Source: Lonicera japonica (Eukaryota > Streptophyta > Magnoliopsida > Dipsacales > Caprifoliaceae). Taken from it: a stretch of DNA of 64,000 bases. The stretch covers positions 62,001-126,000 of the forward strand of contig JAKCWG010000810.1 in assembly GCA_021464415.1 (NCBI GenBank). Direction: 5' to 3'. How positions within the stretch are numbered: position 1 is the stretch's first letter; the number at the start of each line of letters is the position of its first letter. The notes under the pieces were generated by a model. The model was not told where the DNA came from and ran no database searches. It saw only the letters and a program-made list of their open reading frames with translations. Positions 43,323 through 55,846 of this stretch are shown here, piece after piece. A program made the position numbers and the translations under genes.

Positions 43323-46300
43323 ATGACCGATAGGCGTGAGAATCAAGAGACCGATCAGAGCCTAGCCGAGGCGTCTGCAGCTCAACCGACTTTAGCCGAG
43401 ATGCACCGTTTGCTAATGTCAGTCAGCATGAGTTTAGCAAACCTCACAACCGAGCAGCAGGGTACCCGAATCCGGGTAGAAGAGTTATCAGCCGAACGAA
43501 CTGCACCACCAGGGTTTGAGCGGCTACCACCGAATCGAGATCCGAACCAAGGACAATCTTCACAAATACTTCCCCCAGTCCCAGGAACCAACCCACCACA
43601 AACAGGCCCTACCATGGCCGGTCCCGTTCAAACCGACCCCAACAACCAGAATCAATGGGCCCCGGACTCAGGTCCCACTTATCAGCAACCAGAACCACCC
43701 ATAGTTTGGCCACAACCTCAGCAGGGTCTTGATCCCCAATATCAGCCATGGCCACAAGTTCCCGCAAGACCTATTCCCCCACCGGCCCCAGCAGCCCCTC
43801 TCAATGAATACCCAGACATCAACCGACTTCGGGCAGTATACGCAGAATCAGTTATAGCACGGGAACAGCCCGACGAGGTATCAAGAGAGAGTGAAGAAAT
43901 GAAGAAGCTGAAAGAGCAGATGAAAGTTCTGCAAAGGGGGGTCTCTCTAATAAAAGGGGCAGACGAGATTACGGACATGAACGCCTTCTCTCTCTACCCA
44001 GAAGCAAGATTACCTCAGGGATTCAAGCTCCCTTCCATCACCAAGTTTACCGGAACCACCCCACCGAAGACCCATCTCCAATCTTACATCAGATCCATGC
44101 AAGTATCCGGCTGTGGAGAGCCGGAGCTAGCTCAGGCCTTCCATATGACTCTCACGGGGGCCGCCTTGAGATGGTTTTTTGATCTAGAAAGACACCACAC
44201 GAAGACCTGGGGGGATATCGTCAAGGAATTCATGACAAAATACGAGTCCAACGAAGATTTGGAAATTACCCGTAAACACCTAGAGATGGCCAAACAAGGT
44301 GAGAAAGAAAGCTTCAGCGACTTTGTCACCCGCTGGAGAGAAATGGCCTCCCAAATGTCTAAACGGCCCGATGAAGAAGAACAGTTGGAGATAATACAGA
44401 AGAATTTCACTCCAGCTGTGCTAAGCTGCATGGGAAAGCATGTATTCCCACACTTCAGAGCCCTGTTGAGCATGGGGTCGCAAGTAGAAGAAGAGTTGAC
44501 CAAAAAGGCAGAAACCGATACCAAGAAAGCTTCATACGCAGGGAAAAAGACAGTCACTCCAGCTGTGAACCAACTAAATTCCTATCCCTACCCACAAAAT
44601 CCATTTCAGCAACCTCAACCAACATCCCCGATGAGTTGGCCTACACAGGGAAACTCTCCAAGCACTGAGATCAAGAAAAGAAGGGACTTCTGCACCCTTC
44701 CCACTACCCTAGTTAAAAGCCTGGAACTGCTCCAGAAAGCTGGACTAGTCACCCCACTCAACCCACGCCCCCCACCAAACCCTATTCCCAACACCTGGAG
44801 GATGAACGAGAACTGTGCATATCATCAAGCAGCGGGCCATGACACGGAACGCTGCTTAGCTCTTCGCCATCGTATCCAGGACCTCATCGAAGCCGGAACC
44901 ATTCCCGCACCCGTGGGCCCAATATTACCAATAATCCCCTTCCTAACCATGCCCCTGCGGGGATTAACGCCTTAAACACTGATGAAGAAGGCTTTGATCC
45001 CGTAGGACTCATTCGAGATGACCCAGCCTGCAAAGCACCCGTTGTACTGCCTGCAAGAGCTCAGGTTGCACCAGGCCTCAATCCGATAATTGACCAATGG
45101 ATGGCCAAGATGAATTTCCTACCCGGACAGGGGTTAGGAAAGACTAACCAAGGGATCTCACAACCGCTTACAATCAAAACCAATCCAGGAAAATCTGGGA
45201 TAGGATGGACCCAGGAGAAGAAAAAATAGCCGTGGAAGTCCCGTGAGTCCCGTGGCCCCCCTAAGGAGACAATATGTATGACAGAGACCTCCCCCGGGAT
45301 TTTCAGCTGGTCGGAAGAGCCAAAATCATCAAGAACTTCAGAGGAATCAGACCCGGAATCTCTCTGGATCCAACAAATCACCCGGTCAGGAAAAGTATAC
45401 CAGCCACTACCAATGGATGCCGAAAGATCACCACCTCCTAAGGAAATAGGAGAGGATCGAGTACTTGAGCAGCTGAAGAAAACCCAGGCACACATCACCA
45501 TTTGGGGCCTCTTGGTTGCCTCCAAACCTCACAGGACCGCCTTCATCAAACTTCTAGACGAGGCTGTCATATCACCAGACTCCACACCCGAACAACTACC
45601 AAACATGATCGGGTCACTCACAGTCCAAAGAAGTCTGTCATTTTCGGATGAAGATTTGTCTCCATTGGGGAGGAAGCACAGCCTGGCCCTCCATATCACC
45701 GTCCGGACCCGAGGAAAGATCCTACCACAAGTCCTCATTGATAACGGGTCAACCATAAACGTCTGCCCCCTGAAAACCGCTAGATGCCTGGGTATCTTAG
45801 ACTCAGAGCTTTCCCCGTCAGCTGTGACTGTTAGAGCCTATGACAACACCAGGAGAGCCGTTTTAGGATCTCTAAAGCTAGATCTCATGGTTGGTCCCGG
45901 GAGCTTTCCGGCCGATTTTCAGATCATAGACATTCCCTCCAGTTTTAACCTCCTGTTGGGAAGAGCGTGGCTACATGACATAGGAGCACTCCCCTCCTCC
46001 TTACACCAGAAGATCAAGATACCATTCGAGGGGAATGTAATCACCATCCAAGGAGATCCCGAGAGGACCTTGAAGGATCTGGAGTTGCCCGTATTAGGCA
46101 TCGGGAGCCAGAGCATACAATTGGGAGGCTTTTCTTACGAGCCTCAGGTACAAACTCTCACCACCCAGAGAATCGAGTATCTACCCCCTGACAATATCCC
46201 CGGTCTCAGCACCAAGATCACAAACATGCTGAGAATGATGAAATATTTACCTGGGGCCAGTCTAGGAAAGGGACAGCCGGGGGCATCAGTATCCAAGTTT

Positions 46301-49300
46301 TAGCTCTCTGAATGGTTTTTTCGTCAAAGAAGGAGAGGACTTCCCCTTTTGCGGTTTTCAAGAACCTTGGAGAAACAGCGACGGAGAGAATCTGCCAGGA
46401 TGGGAAATCTTCTATGAAGAAGACCTGTATATCAAGGAAGACGTCATACACAGCTTCTCTACCAAATTGGCATTCGGGCCGAAGGAAGAAAATAAAGACG
46501 AGGAAGACGAAGAGGAAGAGCTGATTGGAGATCTCTTCGACGTCATGGCTCTAGGGGATGAGGAACCAAGAGACGACCCTGTGTACCTAATACACGCTGA
46601 TCCAGATTACCAAGAAAAGGGGGGAAAGAATGAATCTGTAAGGGTGAGAGATGAGAGTGAGGGTAAGGCTAGGGAGGAGTCGCTCCTAGATTTACTTCTT
46701 AACCTTGTACCTGTAAACACTATTATCAATAAAGAAGACTCCATTTTGCGTTATCCTGTTGATCTTAATTCTGTAATTGCTTATAGGGAGTTAGAAAGAT
46801 TGAACGAACACCCTGAACGGGAGGAGCAGCGTATACGGAGCGAGGAAGGAGACACGCTTGTAATTAACCTTGGGTCAGAAGAGGAGAAAAAAGAGGTCCG
46901 CATTGGGGCGAGTCTAAGTGAGACGGAAAGAGAAGAATTCACACAAACTCTGAATGAGTACGTGGATGTCTTCGCCTGGTCCTATACAGATATGCCAGGT
47001 TTAAACAGCCAGATAGTCATGCATGAGATACACACTAAGCCAGAGTTTAGACCCATCAAACAGAAGTTGAGAAAACTTACACCAGAATGGTCCCTGAAAG
47101 TGAAAGAGGAGGTAATGAAGCAACTAAGTGTGGGGTTCTTGCGGGTAATCGAGTACCCTTCATGGTTGGCCAACATTGTACCTGTCCCAAAAGCAAATGG
47201 GAAAGTTCGCATGTGTGTAGATTATCGCGATCTCAATAAAGCCTGCCCAAAAGACGATTTCCCACTACCCAACATTAATTTGATAGTAGATAACATCGCC
47301 AACCACGCCCTGAAGTCATTCGTGGACGGTTTCGCCGGGTACAACCAGATCAAGATGCATCTGGATCACCAGGAGAAAACAGCGTTTATCACACCATGGG
47401 GAACATACTGCTACACCGTTATGCCATTCGGGCTAAAAAATGCCGGAGCAACATATCAGAGGGCAGCAACAGCTATCTTCCACGACATGATTCACAAAGA
47501 AGTGGAGGTGTATGTGGACGACATGATAATTAAGTCAAAAGAGAGGGAAGGCCATGTACCAGCCTTACGAGCCTTTTTTGACCGACTCCGCCAATATCAG
47601 ATGAGACTCAACCCGCAGAAGTGTGTGTTCGGGGTAACCAAAGGAAAACTCCTGGGATATGTCGTCAGTAAGAAGGGGATCGAGGTAGACCCTGCCAAAG
47701 TCCAAGCTATCCAAAACATGCCCAAGCCTCGTACTGAGAAAGAAGTTCGGGGATTTCTGGGTAATCTACAATACATCAGCAGGTTCATCTCTCAGCTCAC
47801 CCAAACTTGCGAGCCCATCTTCAAGCTCCTAAGGAAGACCTCACCAGGAGAATGGAACGATCAGTGCCAAGAGGCTTTTGACAAAATCAAAGGCTACCTT
47901 TCCAACCCCCCAGTATTGGCCCCACCGCAAGTCGGGTTGCCCTTAATCCTATACTTAACGGTCATCGACACAGCTACGGGAGCCATGCTAGCCCAACATC
48001 TGACCGACACCCGAAAGGAGCAGGCCATTTACTATGTTAGCAAGAAGTTGTCCCCGTTTGAGATGAATTACACACAGTTGGAAAAATCATGCACCACCCT
48101 CGTATGGGTAACACAGAAATTACGGCATTACATGCTGGCTTTCCCGATCATCCTAGCATCGCGAGTTGATCCGTTGAAATATCTCTTCGAGAAACCAGCT
48201 CTCTCGAACCGCATGGCAAAATGGCTATTTCTACTCTCTGAATTCGACATCACCTACATGACCCAGAAGGCAGTCAAAGGCAAGATCATAGCTGATTACC
48301 TGGCCCACAACCCAATACTGGGGGACATGTTAGAAGAAGCCGAGTTCCCCGATGAGACTATCATGAATATGGAGATTGACGAAGACTGGAAACTTTACTT
48401 TGACGGGGCCGCCAATCGAAATGGAAACGGGATAGGCATCCTGTTAGTCTCTCTAGACCAAACTCACTCCCCGGTATCTTATCGTTTGGACTTCTTCTGC
48501 ACCAACAACATGGCCGAATATGAAGCTTGTATAATTGGGTTGGAGATCGCGCTCCAAAAGGGTATAAAGAGGATACAGGTGTACGGAGATTCAGCACTAG
48601 TAGTCCACCAAGTTCTGAAGGAATGAAAAATTAGAGATGAAAAGTTAGTCCCTTACCTTGCCCGACTGGAGGATGTCGCAGGAAGGTTTGAGCATGCAGA
48701 GTTTTACTATGTCCCCAGATCACAGAACAATTTTGCTGACGCGTTGGCAACCCTGGCATCCATGATAGATATCCCGGAGGGGATGGAAGAAATGACTCTC
48801 ACCGTACAAAAAAGGTCAAGGCCAGCATACTGCATAGCCCTTGAGATAGGGAATGAAGAGAATGGGGACCCAACCACTTGGTTTTATGACATCTGGAACT
48901 TGTTGAAAAGCCATCAGTACCCCGAGCAAGCAGACAAAAGAACCCGGGTCACGCTCAGAAGACTAGCATCAAGATTCATACTTTGCGCCGGAGGACTGTA
49001 TAAGAGAAACTACGACGGTGCCCACCTCAAATGTCTCACTGAAGAAGAATCTGTCAGAATGATGGATCAGATACACGGGGGTGATTGCGGACCTCATATG
49101 AGCGGTCACACACTTGCCCGCAAGATCATCAGGCAAGGTTATTTCTGGTCTACCCTACAGAACGACTGCGTCGACCATGTACGCCGTTGTCACAAGTGCC
49201 AAATCTATGCCAAATCTCATAAGCTTCCCCCGAAGGAATTGTACAACATGACTGCTCCCTGGCCTTTCGCAACCTGGGGAATCGATATCATTGGGAAGAT

Positions 49301-50123
49301 TTCACCCAAAGCCAGCAACGGCCATGAATTCATATTAGTAGCCATCGACTACTTCACCAAATGGGTAGAAGCTGAGTCTTTCCAAACCCTTGACGCCAGA
49401 AAAGTTGCCCGATTCATCAAACGGAACATCATCTGCCGGTATGGGGTCCCACACGAGATCATCTCAGACAACGGCACCCACTTCGAAGGAGAGGCTAATT
49501 CTGTCATGGAGGAATACGGTATTACCCGACACAGATCATCGCCGTATAGACCACAAACCAATGGGGCAGTCGAGGCCGCCAACAAGAACCTGAAGAATAT
49601 CCTGAGCAAGATGACCGACACCTGTCGGGACTGGCCAGAGAAATTGCATTATGCATTATGGGGATACCGCACCACCGAGAGGGTCTCCACCGTGGCAACC
49701 CCGTTTTCTCTTACATATGGAATGGAAGCAGTCCTCCCTATTGAATTAGAGGTCCCCTCTCTCAGAGTAATGCTAGAGAATCAAGTCAATGAACTGGAGT
49801 GGGTCCAAGCACGTTATAATGAGCTAGCCCTACTGGATGAGAAAAGATTGAAAGCTGCGTACCACCATCAAGGATATCAGAAGAGAATCGCTCGAGCATT
49901 TAACCAGAAAGTTAAGACTCGGAGTATCAATAAGAACGACATCGTACTGAAAGAAATTCGAGAACCAGCCAGGGATCCAAGGGGGAAGTTTGGGCAAAAA
50001 TGGACTGGGCCGTATATCGTCAAAGAGATCGATACAGGAGGTGCCGCTATACTCACTGACTTAGACGGACAGTTACTGCATTCACCAGTCAACATGGACC
50101 GACTAAAGAAGTACTATCAGTAG
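43323..50123 (+). pseudogene. Family C copy 2 gag-pro-pol (few lesions)
   Basis: From ATG at 43323 to TAG at 50123. Domains as in copy 3: gag capsid domain, zinc knuckle CAYHQAAGHDTERC, first G-patch-like motif, protease (LIDNGSTINV), RT (VYVDDMI near 47510), two RNase H domains and integrase (SDNGTHF, NGAVEAANK). Lesions: a 1-bp deletion near 44910; a TAG at 45227; a deletion of about 100 bp near 46275 that removes most of the second G-patch-like motif and shifts the frame; and TGG to TGA at 48624-48626 in the second RNase H. Otherwise frames are long, so decay is moderate. Confidence 0.9.
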
Positions 50124-50345
50124 GCATAACATGTTTAGATAAGAACTACGTAAACCTGAGCCCCAACTCAAACTTTTGTTCTTGTGAAAAATCAAAAGGG
50201 GAACGTAGGCAACCTGAGAAGTGACTTCAGGCCCGGTTTAAACTTTGTAAAGAAATTTATTTCCCATAAACAGCCCTTCATATGTTATTAAAAGGTGGTT
50301 CAGAACACCGAAAGTTACAAAGAAGATACAGCATACAAAAAGAAA
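50124..50345. other. Convergent 3' ends of pol and the antisense gene, copy 2
   Basis: 222 bp between the pol stop (50123) and the stop of the antisense DUF7745-like gene (50346). The matching gaps are 226 bp in copy 3 and 219 bp in copy 1. No ORF. Confidence 0.6.
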
Positions 50346-50628
50346 CTAATCCCTAAGGGTCGGCCACGCTGGGTCCTCGGTAGCCAAATCAATTCGAGCT
50401 TCGTCCAGAATCTGATACGCAAAAATGATGTTATCATCAGTAGCCCCAGTATCCATGAATCGAAACCACTCCATTTGAAAGGGGTCATCAATCAGCTCTC
50501 CTTCCAGAGATTGCCAGCGAGAGCGGATAATGTCAGCCCGGAGGGGCCGGGTAATGCCGAAACAGGCATGGTTGAACTGCCGAGTTAGCCGAGCACGCCA
50601 CATCCTCTCCACTGATAGAGAGACATGC
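50346..50628 (-). pseudogene. 3' end of the antisense DUF7745-like gene, copy 2
   Basis: The last 94 or so codons (SVERMWRARLTRQFNHACFG ... AYQILDEARIDLATEDPAWP) remain open and closely match copy 3. The gene is cut at 50628/50629 by insertion of copy 3, so the N-terminal part must lie beyond the window on the far side of copy 3. Confidence 0.85.
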
Positions 50629-52196
50629 TGTAGACACCCCGATCCGTGACCCCCGCAAGAACCCTAACGACCTCCGAGAACTACTATTTTGGGTCCGGGA
50701 CCCACCCGAGGACCCGGTACTACACTAGGAGGGTTTGTCGCCCGACAAACTTGTTTTTTAGAGAGATTGTCGCACGACATATCACATTGTCGCGCGACAA
50801 TCCCTGATATGTCGCGCGACAATTCCACTATGTCGCACGACATTCCCCCTCTGCACCAGACCAACCACTTTCTGACACATCAAACTGTCAGAACCATCAC
50901 TTCAGCCGTTTGTCGCGCGACATTCCCGTATGTCGCGCGACATATCACAATGTCGCGCGACATTCTCCTTTTTTAAGGAAATGTCGCGCGACAATCTCTC
51001 CCGAGCAGTATAAATAGACCAACACCCCCAAGGGTTCAGGGGCGGCAATTAGAATCCGAGAATTTGGTGCTTTAGATCTGATTTTTGTCAAGCATTTTTT
51101 TTTACTATTATCTTATTTCTGAAGAATTCTCGAATCTATTTCAACACTCGACGTGTTCCGTTTCTGGAATCGATTTCTCGGAAATATCTGAAGAAAGAGA
51201 AGATTACTATCGCTAGAGATCCCTCTGCCGTATTATATTTTCTTTCTTATTATTATTCTCGTCGGGAAGGTAAAGAAAGTCCCTTCTAGTATTTAAGATT
51301 AGATATCTGTGTACTTGTTTTACTTCTGTTATTCTGTCCACGTTTTATTTGAATAAACTTATTGTCAAGTTACCAGTAGTCTACCGTTTTCAAAACAAAA
51401 GACCCTGATAAAACTACTTTCAAAACCAGAAGAGTAAGTACATTATCGTCCGGATAAACCCTGTTTTCAAACCCCGGACCGATAAAGACTTATCTAGGAA
51501 TTAAAATCCACATATCTTGTCTTTTTCATAGACTGCGACGTGTCTGATAAACTCTCCTCAAAGAGTTCAAATTTCATATTGAATTAGTTCCGACATAAAG
51601 ATCCGAACCTTTTTCAAAATAATCACAACTCGAGAAAACCGTCATTATCTGAGGAAATAATACGGAATACTCTTTCAAAAATAAAAGGTTTTTGTCATTT
51701 GTCATTCACATCTTTTAAATATAAAAACATCGGATCTCGGAACACAAAGGTTTTCATCCCTTTCCCCGTTTTCCCAAATTAGGTTTTTTTTATTTAGAAA
51801 GTAGTAGACTGTCGGTAAAAGCATCCAAGTTTTTCAACATAGAATAAACATATAAGACCACTAGAGACCGAAAGGGCGGAATGGGTGCTTAACACCTTCC
51901 CAAACCGTAATATAGTTTCCGAACCCCTATAAGAATCCCGGTTTCGCAGACAAACGTGTAAAGAAAGGCTTGTCTATAGCCTTTCCTCTTACACGACCTT
52001 TTTTGTCCGTTTTCTCGTAAAACATACTGGCGACTCTGAATGAACCCCCTTGCATCTAGAAATAGAACGTAGGGACACTTGATATGAATCAACGAAAACG
52101 CTCCAGCAAATGGAACGACGGAATCAGTTCCGACGTCCCATGACCCCCACCACCAACGGGGACGAGACCCGGGGGTCGCATTTGCGGATTCTCACA
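50629..52196 (+). mobile_element. 5' LTR of family C copy 3
   Basis: 1568 bp, TGTAGACACCCC to GGATTCTCACA, followed by PBS. Same internal landmarks as copy 2's LTR, including the PBS-like TGGCGACTCTG near 52028-52038. Confidence 0.93.
50736..51017 (+). promoter_or_regulatory. LTR promoter and palindrome array, copy 3
   Basis: Nine sites start at 50736, 50768, 50788, 50810, 50831, 50911, 50931, 50951 and 50982 (spacing 32, 20, 22, 21, 80, 20, 20, 31). Exact copies of TGTCGCGCGACA start at 50788, 50810, 50911, 50931, 50951 and 50982. The TATAAATAG box is at 51009-51017, 15 bp after the last site. The array splits into two groups separated by the 80-bp gap. Confidence 0.83.
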
Positions 52197-52197
52197 G

Positions 52198-52215
52198 TGG
52201 CGACTCTGCTGGGGA
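52198..52215 (+). other. Primer binding site, family C copy 3
   Basis: TGGCGACTCTGCTGGGGA one base after the LTR end. Confidence 0.88.
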
Positions 52216-52948
52216 GACCATTAGAAAACTAGACTCTTATATGTGGACCTTTGTTTATCTGTTGAAAACTTGCTTTTACTGCTTTCCCTACTCATGTTAA
52301 TTGATTGAGAAGAAACCTTTTTCTAAAAAATGGGAGTTTTTCGAAAAGGCGTAATAAAGATAATGATATTTGTGAAACCAACCTTTCGAACTTTACACGC
52401 ACTATCACAAATCATGCATTGGTTCTACGAGTGTGAATTTACCCTAAACCCTCGGAAGTATTATAAGTGAGTAGGGAGTTGGCTTGCTTGGGCCAACATA
52501 AACCGAAAGCATTTACTTCCACTCTCCTTGGCCAAGTACGCCCCCGAGGTATATCGAGTGACGAGAACACTCACGTACCCGGGAAGTATATCAAAAGATT
52601 CTTGCACGTACCCGCCCTTGGGGTATATCGCAAGGTCTTGCCAAAAAGGAGGGAGCCTGAAGCCTTAACCGTTCGAACACCTGCGCTGCATCTAAGATTG
52701 AGTCAGTTAAAACACTTGTCATACAGCTGTAGGGGATGTACCACCTTACGGCTTACTTTACCACACCTATTTTTCGAGGTTTTCTCTCAACCATTTTTAG
52801 TGATTCTTTTGGCAAAAATCGAGTCGCATCATAGTCTCCCTTCATCTTCGCCACGTGGTTTCGTCTACAGCCATAAAGCGACGTCAGTCTGGAAGGTTGG
52901 GCCGGTCGAGATCATACCGGAAGACTAGTGAGACCAAGCATACCTGAA
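52216..52948 (+). other. Leader of family C copy 3
   Basis: Same landmarks as in copy 2: GTGAGT at 52467 opening a frame without ATG that here runs 153 codons up to the gag start region, GTATATC repeats, and a CGTCTACAG acceptor-like site ending at 52870. A 404-bp leader intron or a conserved RNA structure are both possible. Confidence 0.55.
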
Positions 52949-55846
52949 ATGGCCGATGGACGAGAGAATCAGGAGACAAATCAGAGCCTAGCCGAGGCGT
53001 CTGCAGTTCAACCGACTTTAGCCGAGATGCACCGTTTGTTGATGACCGTCAGCATGAATTTGGCAAGCCTCACAAGTGAGCAACAGAACACCCGGATTCG
53101 AATGGAAGAGTTGTCAGCCGAACGGACCGCACCACCCGGGTTTGAGCAACTACCACCGAATCGAGATCCGAATCAAGGGCAATCTTCACAAGTACTTCCC
53201 CCAATCCAAGGAACCAATCCACCCCAAACGGGCCCCAACATGGCCGGTCCCGTTCAAACCGACCCCAACAATCAGAACCAATGGGCCCTGGATTCAGGCC
53301 CCACATACCAACAACAAGAGCCACCCATCGTCTGGCCACAACCTCAGCAAGGCCTCGATCCCCAATATCAACCATGGCCACAAGTCCCCGCAAGACCTAT
53401 TCCACCAGCCCCAATAGCCCCTCCCAATGAGTACCCAGACATCAACCGACTCCGGGCAGTATACGCAGAATCGATGATAGCCCGGGAACAGCCCGATGAG
53501 GTGTCAAGAGAGAGCGAAGAAATGAAGAAATTGAAAGAGCAGATGAAGGTTCTGCAAAGAGGTGTTTCTCTGATGAAAGGGGCAGACGAGATCACAGACA
53601 TGAACGCCTTTTCCCTCTACCCAGAAGCCAGACTACCTCAAGGATTTAAGCTCCCCTCTATCACCAAATTCACTGGTACTACACCCCCCAAAACCCATCT
53701 CCAATCCTACATCAGATCCATGCAAGTGTCCGGCTGTGGAGAGCCGGAGCTGGCTCAGGCTTTTCACATGACTCTCACGGGGGCAGCCCTGAGATGGTTC
53801 TTCGACCTAGAGAAACACCACACGAAAACTTGGGGGGATATCGTCAAAGAATTCATGACCAAGTACGGGTCCAACGAGAATTTGGAAATTTCCCGTAAAC
53901 ACCTGGAAATGGCCAAGCAAGGCGAGAAAGAAAGCTTCAGCGACTTTGTCACCCGCTGGAGGGAAATGGCATCCCAAATGTCCAAACGGCCCGACGAAGA
54001 AGAGCAGTTAGAAATCATACAGAAGAATTTTACTCCAGCTGTATTGAACTGCATGGGAAAGCATGTATTCCCACACTTCAGAGCCCTGTTGAGTATGGGG
54101 TCACAGGTAGAGGAAGAATTGGCCAGAAAGGCGGACACGGATACCAAGAAGGCCTCTTACACTGGAAGAAAGACGGCCACTCCAGCCGTAAACCAACTAA
54201 GCTCGTACCCATATCAACAAAACCCATTTCAGCAGTCACCGCAAGTCCCCCCAATGAGTTGGCCTACGCAGGGAGACTCTTCAAACACCGAGGTCAAGAA
54301 AAGGAGAAATTTCTGCACCCTCCCCACTACTCTGGTCAAAAGCCTGGAACTACTCCAAAAGGCCGGACTAGTCACCCCACTCAACCCACGCCCTCCACCA
54401 AATCCTATTCCCAACACTTGAAGAATGAATGAGAACTGTGCGTACCATCAGGCGGCAGGCCATGACACGGAACGTTGTTTAGCTCTCCGCCATCGTATCC
54501 AGGACCTCATTGAAGCCGGAACCATCCCCGCACCCGGCGGGCCCAATGTTACCAACAACCCCCTCCCCAATCATGCTCCACCTGCAGGAATTAACGCCTT
54601 AACCACTGATGAAGGCTTTGATCCCGTAGGACTCATTCGGGACGATTCAGCCTATAAGGCACCCGTTATGCTATCGGCAAAAGCACAAGTTGCCCCAGGC
54701 CTCAACCCAATAATTGACCAATGGATGGCCAAGATGAACTTCCTACCTGGGCAGGGCTTAGGAAAGACAAATCAGGGGATCTCGCAACCACTCACCATCA
54801 AAACCAATCCTGGGAAAGCTGGGATAGGATGGACCCAGGACAAGAAAAAACAACCATGGAAACCCCGGCCCCCTCATAAGGAGACAATCTGTATGACAGA
54901 AACCTCCCCCGGGACTTTTAGTTGGTCAGCAGAGCCAGAGTCGTCAGAAACTTCAGAGGGATCAGACCCAACATCCCTTTGGATACAACAGATTACCCGC
55001 TCAGGAAAGGTATACCAGCCACCACCGATGGATGCCGAAAAATCACCGCCTCCAAAAGAAGTAGGAGAAGACCGAGTACTGGAACAGTTGAAGAAAACCC
55101 AGGCACACATCACCATTTGGGGCCTCTTGGTTGCCTCCAAACCTCACAGGACCGCTTTCATTAAACTCCTGGATGAGGCTGTCATATCGCCGGACTCCAC
55201 GCCCGAACAACTGCCAAACATGATCGGGTCACTCACAGTCCAAAGAAGTCTGTCATTTTCAGATGAAGACTTGTCTCCGTTGGGGAGAAAACACAGCCTG
55301 GCTCTCCATATCACCGTCCGAACCCGAGGAAAAATCTTGCCACAAGTTCTCATCGACAATGGGTCGACCATAAATGTCTGCCCCCTAAAGACTGCCAGAT
55401 GCTTGGGTATCTCAGATTCAGAGCTCTCACCATCCGCTGTAACCGTCAGGGCCTATGATAATACCAGGAGGGCCGTTCTGGGGTCTCTGAAACTTGATCT
55501 CATGGTTGGTCCCGGAAGCTTCCCGGCCGACTTTCAAATCATAGACATTCCTTCCAGTTTTAACCTACTGTTGGGAAGAGCATGGCTACACGACATAGGA
55601 GCACTCCCCTCCTCCTTGCACCAAAAGATCAAGATACCGTTTGAAGGGAACATAATTACCATCCAAGGAGATCCTGAAAGGACCTTGGCGGATATGGAGT
55701 TACCAGTTTTGGGAATCGGGAGCCAGAGCATACAGTTAGGAGGCTTTTCTTACGAGCCTCAAGTGCAAACTCTTAGCACCCAGACAATCAGGTATCTTCC
55801 CCCTGACAATATCCCCGTCTCAGCACCAAGATTACAAATATGTTGA
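52949..55846 (+). pseudogene. Family C copy 3 gag-pro, one stop and one frameshift
   Basis: ATG at 52949 is chosen because the same ATG-[AG]C[CT]-GA start occurs in all copies. A Pro/Gln-rich N-terminal region precedes the gag capsid domain (residues about 235-370; LTGAALRWFFDLEKHHTK). The variant zinc knuckle CAYHQAAGHDTERC (CX2HX4HX4C, residue about 497) follows, then a G-patch-like FLPGQGLGKTNQGI (about 590-630). The aspartic protease has LIDNGSTINV, the Asp near residue 803. A single TGG to TGA change at 54419-54421 stops gag just before the zinc knuckle. A 1-bp deletion near 55816 (CCCCG against CCCCGG in copy 2) shifts the frame out of pol. The product assembles particles and processes the polyprotein. 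Confidence 0.9.

Larger units (their letters stand above)
41019..50628 (+). mobile_element. Family C copy 2 (left part, interrupted by copy 3)
   Basis: Plus-strand element with 5' LTR, PBS, leader, gag-pro-pol and the 3' end of its antisense DUF7745-like gene. There copy 3 is inserted; the rest (gene start, PMD-like gene, 3' LTR) must lie past the window. It is itself inserted in the copia zinc knuckle. The predicted target duplication is AGGCC (41014-41018). Confidence 0.9.

Noticed and set aside
44132..44557. Minus-strand frames opposite gag (also at 19340-19765 and 53764-54147)
   Set aside because: Shadows of the gag reading frame; they lack a start context and promoter, unlike the real antisense genes downstream of pol.
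55840..55846. Programmed frameshift between gag-pro and pol in copy 3
   Set aside because: Copies 1 and 2 are in one frame here; copy 3 lacks one G in a CCCCGG run, so it is a simple deletion.
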